Positions 26,882-35,493 of a stretch of 64,000 nucleotides of DNA are shown piece after piece. The DNA is from Bacteroidota bacterium (GTDB lineage: Bacteria > Bacteroidota > Bacteroidia > UKL13-3): NCBI GenBank assembly GCA_947507965.1, contig CANNQU010000003.1:1-64000 (forward strand). The letters are read 5' to 3'. Positions within the stretch are counted from its first letter, which is position 1. Every line of letters starts with the position of its first letter. Below the pieces are notes generated by a model that saw nothing but the letters and a program-made list of their open reading frames with translations, was not told where the DNA came from and ran no database searches. Both the position numbers and the translations under genes were made by a program.

Positions 26882-27595
26882 ATGCTATTATCCGCACTAT
26901 TTTTACAATCAGTAACCACTACGGCCGACACCTTAAACAGAGTTGCCGCCAGTACCGCCGCCGCCACGCCAGAAGCTACGTTGAGCCTCCTGGATTTGTA
27001 TTTGAAGGGGGGCGTAATTATGTATCCGATTACCTTACTTAGTATCATATCAATCTATTTCTTTGTAGAGCGATACCTAACCATTAGCAAAGCATCGAAA
27101 ATAGATCCCAACTTTATACTTCAGGTTAAAGATTTAATCAATAGTGGGAATTTAAAGGGTGCAAAATCATTATGTGAGCGTACTCAAACGCCGTATGCTC
27201 GAATTGTGGAGAAAGGGGTAACACGAATTGGTAATCCATTAAAAAACATTGAAGTAGGTATGGAAGCTGTGGGTAAGTTAGAGGTATATAAGCTGGAGAA
27301 GACCCTTTTTGTATTAAGTACCATCGCCTCGGTAGCTCCTATGTTTGGCTTTTTAGGTACCGTTTTTGGAATGATTAAGACATTTTTTAACATCGCACAA
27401 TCGGCTAATATTGCCATTGATGTTATTGCCGGTGGTATTTATATCAAGATGGTTTCTTCGGCAGCAGGCCTTATTGTGGGGATGATATCGTACATGTTTT
27501 ATAATTACCTCAATGCGAAAATTGATCGGGTAGTAAACCAAATGGAAGGAGTATCGTTTGAATTTTTGGAAATGTTACAGGAACCGGCGAAATAA
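26882..27595 (+). CDS. exbB: MotA/TolQ/ExbB proton channel family protein
   Basis: 237 residues with three membrane helices: about 45-62 (YPITLLSIISIYFFVERYL), about 138-160 (FVLSTIASVAPMFGFLGTVFGMI) and about 185-207 (VSSAAGLIVGMISYMFYNYL). The second and third carry the conserved small and polar residues of the ExbB/TolQ pore. An N-terminal Ala/Thr-rich segment before the first helix is typical of Bacteroidota ExbB. With the following exbD and tonB-like genes it should form the inner-membrane motor that uses the proton gradient to power outer-membrane TonB-dependent receptors. The 22-bp spacing to exbD indicates one transcript. Confidence 0.93.
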   Translation: MLLSALFLQSVTTTADTLNRVAASTAAATPEATLSLLDLYLKGGVIMYPITLLSIISIYFFVERYLTISKASKIDPNFILQVKDLINSGNLKGAKSLCERTQTPYARIVEKGVTRIGNPLKNIEVGMEAVGKLEVYKLEKTLFVLSTIASVAPMFGFLGTVFGMIKTFFNIAQSANIAIDVIAGGIYIKMVSSAAGLIVGMISYMFYNYLNAKIDRVVNQMEGVSFEFLEMLQEPAK

Positions 27596-27616
27596 GCAAA
27601 TTAACTATCTATCATT

Positions 27617-28024
27617 ATGGAACTAAGAGATAAGCGCCACCGACATGCCACCATTGAAACTGGGGCACTGAGCGATATATTGTTTTTTTTACTGATTTTC
27701 TTTTTAATTACCTCCACGATGGCTAACCCAAATGTAATTAAATTGATTCGTCCTAAATCATCATCAGCAGATAAAGACCCTAAAAAGCCAACGGCCATTA
27801 TATCCATTGATGCCGAACATAAGATTTTTATAAACCGCAATGTAACGACGATGGAGTCGTTGCAGGTTGATTTAGAAAAGGAAATGGAAGGGAAAGCAGA
27901 ACCAGCGGTACTCCTTAATGTGGCAAATGAGGTAACGGCCGAGGAGATTGTGAAAGTTATGGAAGTGGTTCAGTATAAGTTGAAAGCTAAAATTTCTCTT
28001 GCTACCGATAAGCCGAAAAATTAA
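27617..28024 (+). CDS. exbD: ExbD/TolR family biopolymer transport protein
   Basis: 135 residues: a short cytoplasmic N-terminus (MELRDKRHRH), one membrane helix carrying the essential aspartate D20 (GALSDILFFLLIFFLITSTM), and a periplasmic ExbD domain (KPTAIISIDAEHKIFIN ... VVQYKLKAKISLATDK). It is a normal-length partner of the adjacent ExbB. Bacteroidota often encode two ExbD copies in a row; here there is only one, followed by the TonB-like gene. Confidence 0.94.
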   Translation: MELRDKRHRHATIETGALSDILFFLLIFFLITSTMANPNVIKLIRPKSSSADKDPKKPTAIISIDAEHKIFINRNVTTMESLQVDLEKEMEGKAEPAVLLNVANEVTAEEIVKVMEVVQYKLKAKISLATDKPKN

Positions 28025-28133
28025 AATAGGAGTAAAAGAATAACAAAACGTAAGATCAGTTTCGTCTTTCAAGGTGTGTTGTTTACCTTTAGAGGATTTA
28101 ACCGATTAACGAAAACCTCAATTAATTAAGAAT

Positions 28134-29018
28134 ATGACCGATCTGATTATTAAATGGTTGATACTTCCTGTTGCAGGGTTGTCAATATATCTTGTATCTA
28201 AAATTAAGAATCATCAAACATCTGGAATTATTACCACCACGATTGTGCATGCGGTATTCATTGTTTTACTCTTTATACTACCCGGATTTAAGAGTGATTC
28301 TGTGTTTGCGGGTGAAGGAATGGAAGTGGCTCTAGGCTCCGATATGGAGGGAGGTAATTCAAATACGCTGGCAGCCGAGGGCGCTGAAAATTCAACCACC
28401 CCACCTCCTGAAGAGAGCAGTAACAATAGCTTAGACAAGGAGATAGCCACCGACGACCAAAGCGAAAGTGATGTGGTGGTGCCTGCCAAAGATAAAAATA
28501 CCACCACTACCCCAACGAAACCGAATAAGAATCCTCCAATAGTTACTAAGCCGGCACCTAAAGTTCCAGATCGGAAAGTTGACCAAGGTTCAACCTATCA
28601 CAAGGATAAAAGTGGTAAGAAAAATGGTAATGATGGTGGCGATCCCAATAGCCCAGGACAAGGAGGGAAGGACCAAGGAAACACCGGTGACCCCAATGGT
28701 CATGGTAAAAATCCAGACACCGGTAGTCCAGGCACCGGCACCGACAAAGTTCAAGCGTATTTAAAAGGAAGAGCCGCCAAATCATTGCCTACCATAGCCA
28801 CTGACTTTGAGGAAACAGGGATATTAAAATTTGAGGTGGTGGTGAGTCCTAGCGGCAAGGTTAAAAGCGTTCGTAAAATTCCACCTTCCACCATTACAAA
28901 TTATGCGCAAATTGAAAGAATGAAGACGCTCATTCTTTCGAAATTATTATTCGCCGCTAAACCAGATGCAGAAGAGGAAGAGACGGGTAGTTATACGATT
29001 CGTTTTGAAAGAAAATAA
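28134..29018 (+). CDS. TonB-like energy transducer with Gly/Asn-rich linker
   Basis: 294 residues. The second hydrophobic segment (GIITTTIVHAVFIVLLFILPGF, about 30-51) is the expected TonB anchor. A long Thr/Pro- and then Gly/Asn/Asp-rich periplasmic linker follows (VTKPAPKVPDRKVD, then GDPNSPGQGGKDQGN), and a C-terminal TonB domain (ETGILKFEVVVSPSGKVKSVR, about 225-245) ends YTIRFERK. Odd: an additional hydrophobic stretch lies at the very N-terminus (IIKWLILPVAGLSIYLVS), before the usual anchor. No in-frame ATG between the two would remove it. Third gene of an exbB-exbD-tonB cluster; it should span the periplasm to SusC-type receptors. Confidence 0.85.
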   Translation: MTDLIIKWLILPVAGLSIYLVSKIKNHQTSGIITTTIVHAVFIVLLFILPGFKSDSVFAGEGMEVALGSDMEGGNSNTLAAEGAENSTTPPPEESSNNSLDKEIATDDQSESDVVVPAKDKNTTTTPTKPNKNPPIVTKPAPKVPDRKVDQGSTYHKDKSGKKNGNDGGDPNSPGQGGKDQGNTGDPNGHGKNPDTGSPGTGTDKVQAYLKGRAAKSLPTIATDFEETGILKFEVVVSPSGKVKSVRKIPPSTITNYAQIERMKTLILSKLLFAAKPDAEEEETGSYTIRFERK

Positions 29019-29054
29019 TAGAGGATATTATCATTAATATAGAAAAGTAATTTA

Positions 29055-30452
29055 ATGTTATCCTACAAGCAAACTCTAAATTACTTATATACCCAGTTGC
29101 CGATGTTTACCCGAGTGGGTGAAGCAGCCTATAAGCCCAACCTAAACAATACACTAAAACTTCTTGAGGCATTAAATAATCCACATCACAAACTAAGGTG
29201 CATTCACGTGGCAGGCACCAATGGCAAAGGTAGTACGAGTAATATGCTCGCCGCGGTTTTGCAGCGTGCCGGATATAAAACCGGACTTTATACATCACCG
29301 CATCTTCTCGATTTTCGTGAGCGAATTCGACTCAATGGTAAAATGATTTCAAAGCATTATGTGGTTCAATTTGTGGATCAACACAGGGCTCTTTTTCTCG
29401 AGATAAAGCCTTCTTTTTTTGAGATGACCGTAGCCCTCTGTTTTAAGTATTTTGAAGACCGTAAAATTGATATTGCCATCATAGAAACAGGCCTTGGAGG
29501 GCGTTTAGATTCTACTAATGTAATTACACCGCTACTCAGTGTAATTACCAATATAGGGTTAGATCATACCAATTTGTTAGGCGGTACTGTTCAAAAAATT
29601 GCGGCAGAGAAGGCCGGAATCATAAAGCAGATGGTGCCCAGTGTAATGGGTGAAACGGATGTTCTTACCAAGCGCATTTTTATAGCGAAGGCTAAAGAGA
29701 TGAAGAGTGAGCTCGTATTCGCAGATCAACGAATAAAAATTGAAACACGACGAAGAAAAGTTGACTCAATGGATATTAAAGTTATGGATGCAGGCAAAAC
29801 CTGGTTTGATAAAATTACGATCTCTTTGGCCGGCACCTATCAATTGAAAAACATTGCTACCGTTTTACAAAGCATTAAACTTTTGCGATCTTCATTGGTA
29901 ATCACGGATAAGGATATCGTAAAGGGCTTGGGCCATATTCAGCAGATTACGGGCTTTGCGGGCCGATGGCAGGTAGTACAACAACATCCGTTAGTAATTT
30001 TAGATACCGGTCATAATGCCCATGGACTAACACAAAGCATGGAGCAATTAAAAGAATATCGTACAAAAAAAATTCGCATCGTGTTGGGTGTAGTACAGGA
30101 TAAAAAATTAGATGATATTTTTTCTTTACTACCTCAAAATGCCGACTACTATTTATGTTCACCCAATCTCCCCAGAGCTTTGCCGGTGAATGAATTACTG
30201 ATTTCATTTCGATCTCATAACCTAAATTCGATTGCTTGCTTAAGTGTTGTTAAGGCATACCTAAAAGCGCTTAGCGAGTCACAAAGGGAAGATGTTATTT
30301 ATGTAGGAGGCAGTACTTTCGTCGTTGCTGAGGTTTTAGAGTATTTGAAGAAGAGGGAGAACATGCGAGAATCAAAACCAACAAAACCATCGACTATAAC
30401 CCGTATTCCTACAAAGAAAATTGCGACCCAAAAGTCTAAAAAAATTGAATAA
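29055..30452 (+). CDS. folC: Bifunctional folylpolyglutamate / dihydrofolate synthase
   Basis: Adds glutamate to dihydropteroate and to folates (Mur-ligase superfamily, ATP-dependent, cytoplasmic). 465 residues. The P-loop is HVAGTNGKGST (about 51-61); further family motifs are YTSPHLLDFRERI, ETGLGGRLDSTN and LDTGHNAHG, followed by the C-terminal ligase domain. The C-terminal 30 residues are Lys/Thr-rich (TKPSTITRIPTKKIATQKSKK), a basic extension past the usual end. The 3' end overlaps the start of rnhA by 8 bp, so the two are probably translationally coupled. Confidence 0.95.
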   Translation: MLSYKQTLNYLYTQLPMFTRVGEAAYKPNLNNTLKLLEALNNPHHKLRCIHVAGTNGKGSTSNMLAAVLQRAGYKTGLYTSPHLLDFRERIRLNGKMISKHYVVQFVDQHRALFLEIKPSFFEMTVALCFKYFEDRKIDIAIIETGLGGRLDSTNVITPLLSVITNIGLDHTNLLGGTVQKIAAEKAGIIKQMVPSVMGETDVLTKRIFIAKAKEMKSELVFADQRIKIETRRRKVDSMDIKVMDAGKTWFDKITISLAGTYQLKNIATVLQSIKLLRSSLVITDKDIVKGLGHIQQITGFAGRWQVVQQHPLVILDTGHNAHGLTQSMEQLKEYRTKKIRIVLGVVQDKKLDDIFSLLPQNADYYLCSPNLPRALPVNELLISFRSHNLNSIACLSVVKAYLKALSESQREDVIYVGGSTFVVAEVLEYLKKRENMRESKPTKPSTITRIPTKKIATQKSKKIE

Positions 30453-30930
30453 GCAAGTGATACCTAAAATAATTATTTATACCGATGGGGCCGCCCTTGG
30501 AAATCCAGGTCCTGGTGGATATGGCGTGGTGATGCTCTACGGGGATAAGCGCAAAGAAATTAGCGAAGGGTATAAACTCACCACCAACAACCGCATGGAG
30601 TTGCTAGCCGTGATCGTGGCTTTGGAGCATCTAAAGAAGGAGAATCTGGAAGTCACTATTTATTCCGACTCGCAATATGTGGTTAATAGTATTGAAAAGA
30701 AATGGGTTTTTGGCTGGGTAAAGAAAGGCTTTAAAGGCAAAAAAAATGAAGACCTATGGCGACGATATTTGCTTGTACACGAAAAACATAAAATAAGTTT
30801 GGTATGGGTTAAAGGGCATGCCGGGCTAAAGGAGAATGAGCGCTGCGACGAACTCTCTGTGATAGCGGCCCATAGCCGCCAGAAGCACAGAGATGTTTGG
30901 TATGAGGAGAATTCAGGAAGTGAAAATTAG
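30445..30930 (+). CDS. rnhA: Ribonuclease HI
   Basis: Degrades the RNA strand of RNA-DNA hybrids. All four carboxylates of the active site are present: D in IYTDGAALGNPGPGG, E in NNRMELLAVI, D in IYSDSQYVV and D in ENERCDELS. The basic handle segment (KKWVFGWVKKGFKGKKNEDLW) is also present. No ATG precedes the first motif in frame. I take the TTG at 30445, which overlaps the folC stop; GTG at 30457 and the track's TTG at 30421 are alternatives. About 161 residues, the normal length. Confidence 0.92.
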   Translation: MNKQVIPKIIIYTDGAALGNPGPGGYGVVMLYGDKRKEISEGYKLTTNNRMELLAVIVALEHLKKENLEVTIYSDSQYVVNSIEKKWVFGWVKKGFKGKKNEDLWRRYLLVHEKHKISLVWVKGHAGLKENERCDELSVIAAHSRQKHRDVWYEENSGSEN

Positions 30931-31039
30931 TAACGAAAGCGACTATTTTATTCTGTTGCTTTGGCAATCGAAGGAATCTTTAGATTGATCGTTGTTCAAG
31001 AAGAATGCCGTTTAACGTAAATATAAAAAAATCAGAATC

Positions 31040-32374
31040 ATGAGAATTCATCTAATTGCCTGTGGAGGTGCAGTAATGCATAATATGACCATTGCATTGC
31101 ATCTAAAAGGATATCATGTGACCGGCAGTGATGACGCCATTTACGAACCGGCAAAATCGCGTTTAGAAAAATATGGCTTATTGCCTGATCGCTTAGGATG
31201 GGATGCCAATAGAATCACGACTGAATTAGATGCGGTAATACTAGGGATGCATGCGAAGAAGGACAATGCTGAATTGCTTCGTGCGCAAGAATTGGGATTG
31301 AAAATTTATTCGTTTCCCGAATTCATTTATGAAAATTGCAAAGATAAAATTCGTGTGGTAATCGGAGGAAGCCATGGCAAGACCACCACCACGGCTATGA
31401 TCATGCATGTATTGCATGTGCTCCATAGGAAGTTTGATTACATGGTAGGTTCGCAAGTGCAAGGCTTCGAAACCATGGTACAGCTAACCGAAGAAGCTCC
31501 TATCATTATTTTGGAGGGCGACGAATATCTGTCATCACCCATTGATATGCGACCGAAGTTTCATTTATACAAACCCCATGTTGCCATGATCACCGGTATC
31601 GCATGGGATCATATTAATGTGTTTCCCACCTTTGAGAATTATGTTGAGCAATTTGAAATTTTCGTGGAGTGTATGGCTCCTCTTACGAAATTGTTCTATT
31701 ATGAAAATGATGCCAATCTAAGAAGAATCGCAGCGAACAACACCCGGATACATAGTAAAGCATACCGTACGCCATCGTACACAATTGATGATGAAAACAT
31801 AACCCATGTTTTAAGTGGAGAAAAGACCTACCCGTTACAAATTTTCGGTGAGCATAATTTGCAAAATATGGAAGGTGCGCGCATGGTGTGTGAATGTTTA
31901 GAAATCTCGGCCGATGCTTTTTATTCTGCCATGCAATCATTTACAGGCGCGGCAAAGCGCTTAGAGCTTTTGCATAACAGCGATAAGCTCATCGTGTATC
32001 GGGATTTTGCGCACTCACCTTCCAAGTTAGCAGGAACAGTGAAAGCAGTGAAACAACAATTTAAAAACAAGAAGCTCATCGCGGTCTTTGAGTTGCATAC
32101 CTTTAGTAGCCTCGATCGTAATTTCCTCCCTCAATATTTAAATTGCATGAAAGATGCCGACATGGCTTTGGTGTATTTTGATGAAGAAACATTAAAACAA
32201 AAAAACAAGGCTTTAACGATAGAAGAAGTGAAAGCGGGTTTTGGAGCTAATGTGAAGGTGTTTTCAAAGGCATCCTTAGTAGAGGAGGAGATTTATAAAT
32301 TGACACAGGCCCACCCTGCGGTTCTTTTGCTTATGAGCTCGGGCACTTTTGGTGGTATAAAGTGGGAATTTTAA
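31040..32374 (+). CDS. mpl: UDP-N-acetylmuramate:L-Ala-gamma-D-Glu-meso-DAP ligase (Mpl)
   Basis: Reattaches recovered murein tripeptide to UDP-MurNAc during cell-wall recycling (cytoplasm, ATP). 444 residues. Mur-ligase architecture: Rossmann-like N-terminal domain starting IHLIACGGAVMHNMTIALHLKG, ATP loop GGSHGKTTTTAM (109-120), LEGDEYLSSPID, HINVFPTFENY, and a C-terminal domain with YRDFAHSPSKLAGT. The absence of the last-step glycine motif of MurC and the GDEY motif favour Mpl over MurC. It implies DAP-type peptidoglycan. Confidence 0.92.
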   Translation: MRIHLIACGGAVMHNMTIALHLKGYHVTGSDDAIYEPAKSRLEKYGLLPDRLGWDANRITTELDAVILGMHAKKDNAELLRAQELGLKIYSFPEFIYENCKDKIRVVIGGSHGKTTTTAMIMHVLHVLHRKFDYMVGSQVQGFETMVQLTEEAPIIILEGDEYLSSPIDMRPKFHLYKPHVAMITGIAWDHINVFPTFENYVEQFEIFVECMAPLTKLFYYENDANLRRIAANNTRIHSKAYRTPSYTIDDENITHVLSGEKTYPLQIFGEHNLQNMEGARMVCECLEISADAFYSAMQSFTGAAKRLELLHNSDKLIVYRDFAHSPSKLAGTVKAVKQQFKNKKLIAVFELHTFSSLDRNFLPQYLNCMKDADMALVYFDEETLKQKNKALTIEEVKAGFGANVKVFSKASLVEEEIYKLTQAHPAVLLLMSSGTFGGIKWEF

Positions 32375-32400
32375 AGTGGATTTTAATCGGGGAATAAATT

Positions 32401-32408
32401 TAATTTTG
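32401..32408 (+). promoter_or_regulatory. Putative -7 box for the beta-phosphoglucomutase gene
   Basis: TAATTTTG followed by CA, an exact TAnnTTTG match only 4 bp before the ATG at 32413. A leaderless mRNA is predicted. Confidence 0.5.
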
Positions 32409-32412
32409 CAAT

Positions 32413-33060
32413 ATGAAGATTAAGGCATGTATTTTTGATTTGGATGGCGTTATTGTGGACACGGCGAAGTTTCATTTTAAAGCGTGGAAGCAATTGGCTG
32501 ATGAACTCCAGATTCCTTTTAATGAACATGATAATGAGCAACTCAAAGGGGTAAGTCGCACTACCTCATTGGAGATTATTCTACAAAAAGGCACAAAAAA
32601 ATATAGCGATGACGAGAAGTTATTGATGGCGAAGAAAAAAAACGAATGCTATCTGGAGTATTGTGCCACGATTGATGCGGGAGATATCTTGCCCGGAATA
32701 AAATTATTCCTTGACGAATTAAAAGAAAAAAAAATCCTCGTAGGCTTGGGTAGTGCAAGTAAAAATGCGCTACTTATTCTTAACAAATTAAACCTCACAA
32801 GTTACTTCGATGCCATCGTTGATGGCAATAAAATAACGGAAGCGAAACCAAATCCTCAGGTTTTTTTAAAAGCGGCTGAAGAGTTAAATGTACTGCCTCA
32901 TGAAGCGGTTGTTATTGAAGATGCTGAAGCCGGCGTGGAAGCTGCCGTGAAGGGTGGATTTTTTTCAATAGGAATTGGCGATCCGAAGATTCTTGCCAAA
33001 GCAAACGTTGTTTTCTCATCAACAGCGTACTTAAACCTGGTTGTTTTAAACCGGTTATAG
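32413..33060 (+). CDS. pgmB: Beta-phosphoglucomutase (HAD superfamily)
   Basis: Interconverts beta-glucose-1-phosphate and glucose-6-phosphate, the step after maltose phosphorylase. 215 residues. HAD motif I is FDLDGVIVDTAKFHF (nucleophile D9, acid/base D11), with the cap-domain signature KGVSRTTSLEIIL typical of PgmB; motif II is GLGSASKN, motif III the Lys in EAKPNPQVFL, and motif IV VIEDAEAGVEAA. These cap motifs separate it from generic HAD phosphatases. It would link to the starch/maltodextrin genes in this window, but no maltose phosphorylase gene is visible here. Confidence 0.92.
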   Translation: MKIKACIFDLDGVIVDTAKFHFKAWKQLADELQIPFNEHDNEQLKGVSRTTSLEIILQKGTKKYSDDEKLLMAKKKNECYLEYCATIDAGDILPGIKLFLDELKEKKILVGLGSASKNALLILNKLNLTSYFDAIVDGNKITEAKPNPQVFLKAAEELNVLPHEAVVIEDAEAGVEAAVKGGFFSIGIGDPKILAKANVVFSSTAYLNLVVLNRL

Positions 33061-33086
33061 AATCGTAATTATCTTTCGAATAGATT

Positions 33087-33515
33087 TTATTTTTTCTTCA
33101 CGAAAATAGTTTCTCTGGTGTAGTCAACACCACTATTTGGAGCGGATATCCAGGTCCATTTCTCGCCACCAATAATTCGTTCACGGGTGTATGGTTTTCC
33201 GTCGATGAGCAGCCTATCGCCCTCGTGTTCATCTATTTCCCATTTCCCCTCTGTATCTGATTTTAAACCCGAGAAGGATGTGAAATTAACTTCAAACTGA
33301 GCTAAATCATAACCTTCAACGAGGGTCTTACTTAGGGCAAACCAACCCAGTGTATCGTTCTTAAGGGTAGAGTCGAGCAATTGTATTGCCTCTTCATACT
33401 TTACCTGTTCAACTTTTTGTATCACCCATACACCAGAAAATTGAAACGGCCCATTGCGTTTTCTACATGAAGTGGTAATGGAAAGTAAAAGAAGAATAGA
33501 GATAAATAATTTCAT
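33087..33515 (-). CDS. Small lipoprotein of the duplicated cassette (copy B)
   Basis: 142 residues. Lipoprotein signal MKLFISILLLLSITTSC with Cys17 as likely lipidation site. The mature part begins with a G-x-W element (FSGVWVIQKVEQV) reminiscent of lipocalin-like domains and ends GGEKWTWISAPNSG and YTRETIFVKKK. It is clearly homologous to the 142-aa product at 35058-35486 along its full length. Last gene of cassette copy B; the spacing of 17 bp from the upstream gene suggests co-transcription. Function unknown. Confidence 0.8.
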   Translation of the reverse strand: MKLFISILLLLSITTSCRKRNGPFQFSGVWVIQKVEQVKYEEAIQLLDSTLKNDTLGWFALSKTLVEGYDLAQFEVNFTSFSGLKSDTEGKWEIDEHEGDRLLIDGKPYTRERIIGGEKWTWISAPNSGVDYTRETIFVKKK

Positions 33516-33532
33516 GGTCTTTTCCTATTTAA

Positions 33533-34294
33533 TTATAAGCTGTAAAGTTTGTAGGCCACCCCCAAATCGATAAATATGGATTGAAAACGGCTTTGAACGT
33601 AGTTTCCTTTATAATAAGGCCAACCACCCGTTGCCTGATAGGATACTAAGTCTTCCGGCAATCGTTGGTCGTAAACTTGATCATTAAAGTCTATACCACC
33701 AAAAATAGGGCACCATCGGAGGGCAGCTGTTAAGCCGATCGGTCCTTTTAATCGATATATTTTGCCGCCGATACAACTTGCTAAGGTAAAGGCATTATAG
33801 ATGCTATTTAATTTTGCATCGGTACCAATGCTTCGATAGCCGTCTCTATAGTTCATCTCTGCAATAATATTGGCATTGGCTACATAGATGCCAAAGAATA
33901 ACCCACCACCACCGTTCTTGGTGATGGTGCCATAACCAAAATCCATCCCAATCGTATTTTGTTTTAATTTGAATTCACGGGTCGTATAGGTGTTGATTTT
34001 GGATGATGAGGTGGCCGAAACATGATGCTGATAGTATCCCATCATAATGCCCATACCGTAGATGACATCGCATCCAAAAGAATATCCCATGGTGGCACCA
34101 AAATTTCGAAGCTTGGTTTCATTGTTTGGGTTTTGAAGGTTATAAGAGGTAACCAATTTTTGAAATGATGTGCCTCTTGTATAGCCTACTTTTGCATCGA
34201 TATGAGAGGCAATTAATAGGGTTGTTTTAGAGGAACTTTGCGCGAACAATTCGAGGGTAAGGAAGAGTAAAAACAGAGGAAATAATTTTTTCAT
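33533..34294 (-). CDS. Exported unknown 253-aa protein of the duplicated cassette (copy B)
   Basis: Signal peptide MKKLFPLFLLFLTLELFAQ, then a beta- and glycine-rich protein with alternating patterns (GYYQHHVSA, MGYSFGCDVIYGMGIM) that fit an outer-membrane beta-barrel or beta-sandwich. Shared with the copy at 35494-36264 are GTSFQKLVTSYN, NYRDGYRSIG, ALRWCPIFGG and LPEDL, in the same order. Middle gene of the three-gene cassette, 15 bp after the upstream gene. No known family recognised. Confidence 0.78.
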   Translation of the reverse strand: MKKLFPLFLLFLTLELFAQSSSKTTLLIASHIDAKVGYTRGTSFQKLVTSYNLQNPNNETKLRNFGATMGYSFGCDVIYGMGIMMGYYQHHVSATSSSKINTYTTREFKLKQNTIGMDFGYGTITKNGGGGLFFGIYVANANIIAEMNYRDGYRSIGTDAKLNSIYNAFTLASCIGGKIYRLKGPIGLTAALRWCPIFGGIDFNDQVYDQRLPEDLVSYQATGGWPYYKGNYVQSRFQSIFIDLGVAYKLYSL

Positions 34295-34309
34295 GTGATT
34301 CGAGTTTAT

Positions 34310-34960
34310 TTAGGATTTTGCTTTTTTCAAATTCAGTAATAAAGCTACCGTCAAATTGGATGGTTTTAACCTGTCGTTAAACCAAAATCGAACATCACCA
34401 AACCCCGTATGATAGGAAGTTTTTAGCGTCAGTTTTTCAGTTAGATGTCTTTCAATATGAATATCGAACATAAAAAAGGTAAGAGGAGGGAAGAGCATTA
34501 TGGGTTTCCCAAAGGCATCGCCCCAATCGGTATTATTGTAATTTTCAACGGTAGCATTTTTGTGTTTAACATTAAAATAGGTGGCATCCATTCCGCCACC
34601 GAACCCCCATTTTTTGTATTTATAACCGGCACAAAATACGAGTGCATTCATCTTTGGTTTGAACGATTCTTTATATTGTACGCCATTCTCGGAATATTCT
34701 GAGGTATAAATATTATGCCGATTATTCCAAGAAGCCTCCACCCAACCCTTTTCAAAATCAATCCTATATCCTAGATAGAGGCCGTGAAAGAGCGAATTAT
34801 AGTTAAAGTCGGCATGGTACTTTTTTTCTAAAACGAAGGTCTTGCTTTGAACATTACCCAAGCCAGGAACCCATATTCCTCCTTGATATCCGATAATAAA
34901 GCCTGCTTTGGTGGTAAAGCAAAAGAAAACAATAAAACAAAGGCTGGTAATTCGTTTCAT
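34310..34960 (-). CDS. Exported barrel-like protein of the duplicated cassette (copy B)
   Basis: 216 residues from the ATG at 34960; the track start at 35008 would lie upstream of the -7 box at 34987. Signal peptide MKRITSLCFIVFFCFTTKA, then GFIIGYQGGIWVPG, many aromatic beta-strand-like segments and a C-terminal SNLTVALLLNLKK strand. This looks like a small outer-membrane beta-barrel. The homologue at 36280-36939 shares GFxIGYQGGIxVP, FLGYRI-like, NIxTSEY and the terminal strand. First gene of cassette copy B. Confidence 0.78.
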   Translation of the reverse strand: MKRITSLCFIVFFCFTTKAGFIIGYQGGIWVPGLGNVQSKTFVLEKKYHADFNYNSLFHGLYLGYRIDFEKGWVEASWNNRHNIYTSEYSENGVQYKESFKPKMNALVFCAGYKYKKWGFGGGMDATYFNVKHKNATVENYNNTDWGDAFGKPIMLFPPLTFFMFDIHIERHLTEKLTLKTSYHTGFGDVRFWFNDRLKPSNLTVALLLNLKKAKS

Positions 34961-34986
34961 CTTTGGTTTTATGAGGGTGGGTTTTA

Positions 34987-34994
34987 CAAAGTTA
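34987..34994 (-). promoter_or_regulatory. Putative promoter -7 box of cassette copy B
   Basis: The minus strand reads TAACTTTG, an exact TAnnTTTG match 26 bp before the ATG at 34960. TTTG at 35014-35017 (minus strand) lies 19 bp further upstream, a reasonable -33 element. The same TAACTTTG at nearly the same distance precedes copy A. Confidence 0.6.
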
Positions 34995-35057
34995 TAGAAT
35001 GCGAACAAACCACCAAATTAAAAGCAAAAAAAATGCTGGAATATATTGCTATGAAAT

Positions 35058-35486
35058 TTATTTTCGCTTTACATAAATGGTTTCTCTTGTATACGATGCT
35101 CCGCTATTTGATTCCGTGATCCAAGTCCATTTTTCTCCGCCTGAAATACGGGTACGGGTAAAAAACTGATCATTAATTTCTAGTCTGTCCCCATTATTTT
35201 CATCAATCGCCCAAAAGGTATAGAAATCGGTTTTGAGCCCAGAGATAGAAACGAAATTAATTTTTATTTTGCCCTGACCGTTAAATCCGGTTGCATTTTG
35301 AAATGCGAACCAACCAACCGTGTCATTTTCTATTAAGGAATCGAGAGTTTTTTGATCATTGATGTACCTTACTTGTTCTACTTTTTGTATTTCCCATGCA
35401 CCGGCAAAATAAAACTTGTTATTTCTTTTTTTGCACGACACGGCAAGGAAAAAGAGGAAGAAAACCAGGATATATTTTTTCATCAT
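35058..35486 (-). CDS. Small lipoprotein of the duplicated cassette (copy A)
   Basis: 142 residues. Lipoprotein signal MMKKYILVFFLFFLAVSC (Cys18); translation may start at either of the first two Met codons. Mature protein: FAGAWEIQKVEQVRY, NDTVGWFAF, GLKTDF, GDRLEI, GGEKWTWITESNSG, YTRETIYVKRK. Each of these has a counterpart in the 33087-33515 product. Possibly lipocalin-like, but the fold is not certain. Spaced 7 bp from the upstream gene. Confidence 0.8.
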   Translation of the reverse strand: MMKKYILVFFLFFLAVSCKKRNNKFYFAGAWEIQKVEQVRYINDQKTLDSLIENDTVGWFAFQNATGFNGQGKIKINFVSISGLKTDFYTFWAIDENNGDRLEINDQFFTRTRISGGEKWTWITESNSGASYTRETIYVKRK

Positions 35487-35493
35487 TGAATAA

